This document shows, in pieces, positions 29,213 to 29,361 of a DNA stretch of 29,361 bases; position 1 is the stretch's first letter; the number at the start of each line of letters is the position of its first letter. The DNA lies in IMG/VR virus record IMGVR_UViG_3300022074_000265, positions 1 to 29,361 of that record; one strand, given 5' to 3'. The translations under genes and the position numbers were made by a program. Source of the DNA: a virus. The notes below the pieces were generated by a model that was not told the DNA's origin, did no database searches, and saw only the letters and a list, made by a program, of their open reading frames with translations.

Positions 29213-29361
29213 TTATTTACCCATTGTCATCCACACCGCACCTGCAATAAATGTCAGGACTCCAACGGTAGTCATTTTTACTACGGTTGATCTTATAGAT
29301 CTACGTGTATCTCTCCACGCTTCTATGAGATTACGCATTTCTATTATGTCTTTAGCTGCAT
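29213..29361 (-). CDS. Small membrane protein, cut by the window edge
   Basis: The frame runs off the end of the window; only the C-terminal part is visible: AAKDIIEMRNLIEAWRDTRR, then SIRSTVVKMTTVGVLTFIAG and AVWMTMGK. A basic helix precedes one membrane helix (MTTVGVLTFIAGAVWMTM). I recall similar ends in marine phage proteins. An internal ATG (MRNLIEAW) could start a 41-residue form. The stop lies 11 bases before the start of the 972-aa gene, whose ribosome site overlaps this stop. Function unknown; a virion or lysis membrane protein is possible. Confidence 0.65.
   Translation of the reverse strand, partial: AAKDIIEMRNLIEAWRDTRRSIRSTVVKMTTVGVLTFIAGAVWMTMGK

Overview
The window looks like part of the genome of a tailed marine phage of the HMO-2011 type, a group of podophages described on SAR116 and other marine Alphaproteobacteria. 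The best pointer is the family A DNA polymerase at 10248-12296. It carries a DnaJ-like zinc module (two CxxC pairs) between its exonuclease and polymerase parts, a trait reported for HMO-2011. The wider set fits a marine podophage: TOPRIM primase, DnaB-like helicase, T7-type endonuclease I, a Cas4-like exonuclease, MazG, a B12-dependent ribonucleotide reductase, and large virion proteins on the opposite strand. The host and phage assignment is inferred from gene content; no search was run.

Layout: 1-243 is an untranslated leader rich in inverted repeats. From 244 to 18588 all genes read on the plus strand, packed with ATGA and TAATG overlaps, so they probably form one long operon or a few nested ones. 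244-6437 holds about 22 mostly unknown small genes, with a DNA cytosine methyltransferase, a Gp88-like Cys protein and an HTH protein. 6404-7348 is a tyrosine integrase, which suggests a temperate ability or ancestry, although no repressor was recognised. 7335-14495 is the replication and recombination block: primase, five small genes, helicase, polymerase, probable ssDNA-binding protein, Cas4-like nuclease, endonuclease I. 14495-17960 is the nucleotide block: DUF3310-like, MazG, class II RNR, then a putative PD-(D/E)XK protein. 18002-18588 holds three small genes.

A bidirectional hairpin terminator at 18589-18605 separates this operon from convergent minus-strand virion genes (29361 down to 18610). 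Read in transcription order these are a small membrane protein cut by the window edge, a 972-aa protein with a long unbroken 11-residue repeat, a GH108-type muramidase with a long flexible N-terminus, a membrane protein (possible holin), a 184-aa protein, and two large proteins of 631 and 1168 aa that are probably internal or ejection proteins.

Working model: the early genes modify host and phage DNA and take over the cell. The replication block copies and processes DNA. RNR and MazG supply and adjust nucleotides. The minus strand makes the virion and the lysis functions. The most interesting signals are the 11-residue periodicity of the 972-aa protein, a three-member family of tiny two-cysteine proteins scattered through the operon, a leader with a possible Shine-Dalgarno switch, and short repeats that straddle start codons.
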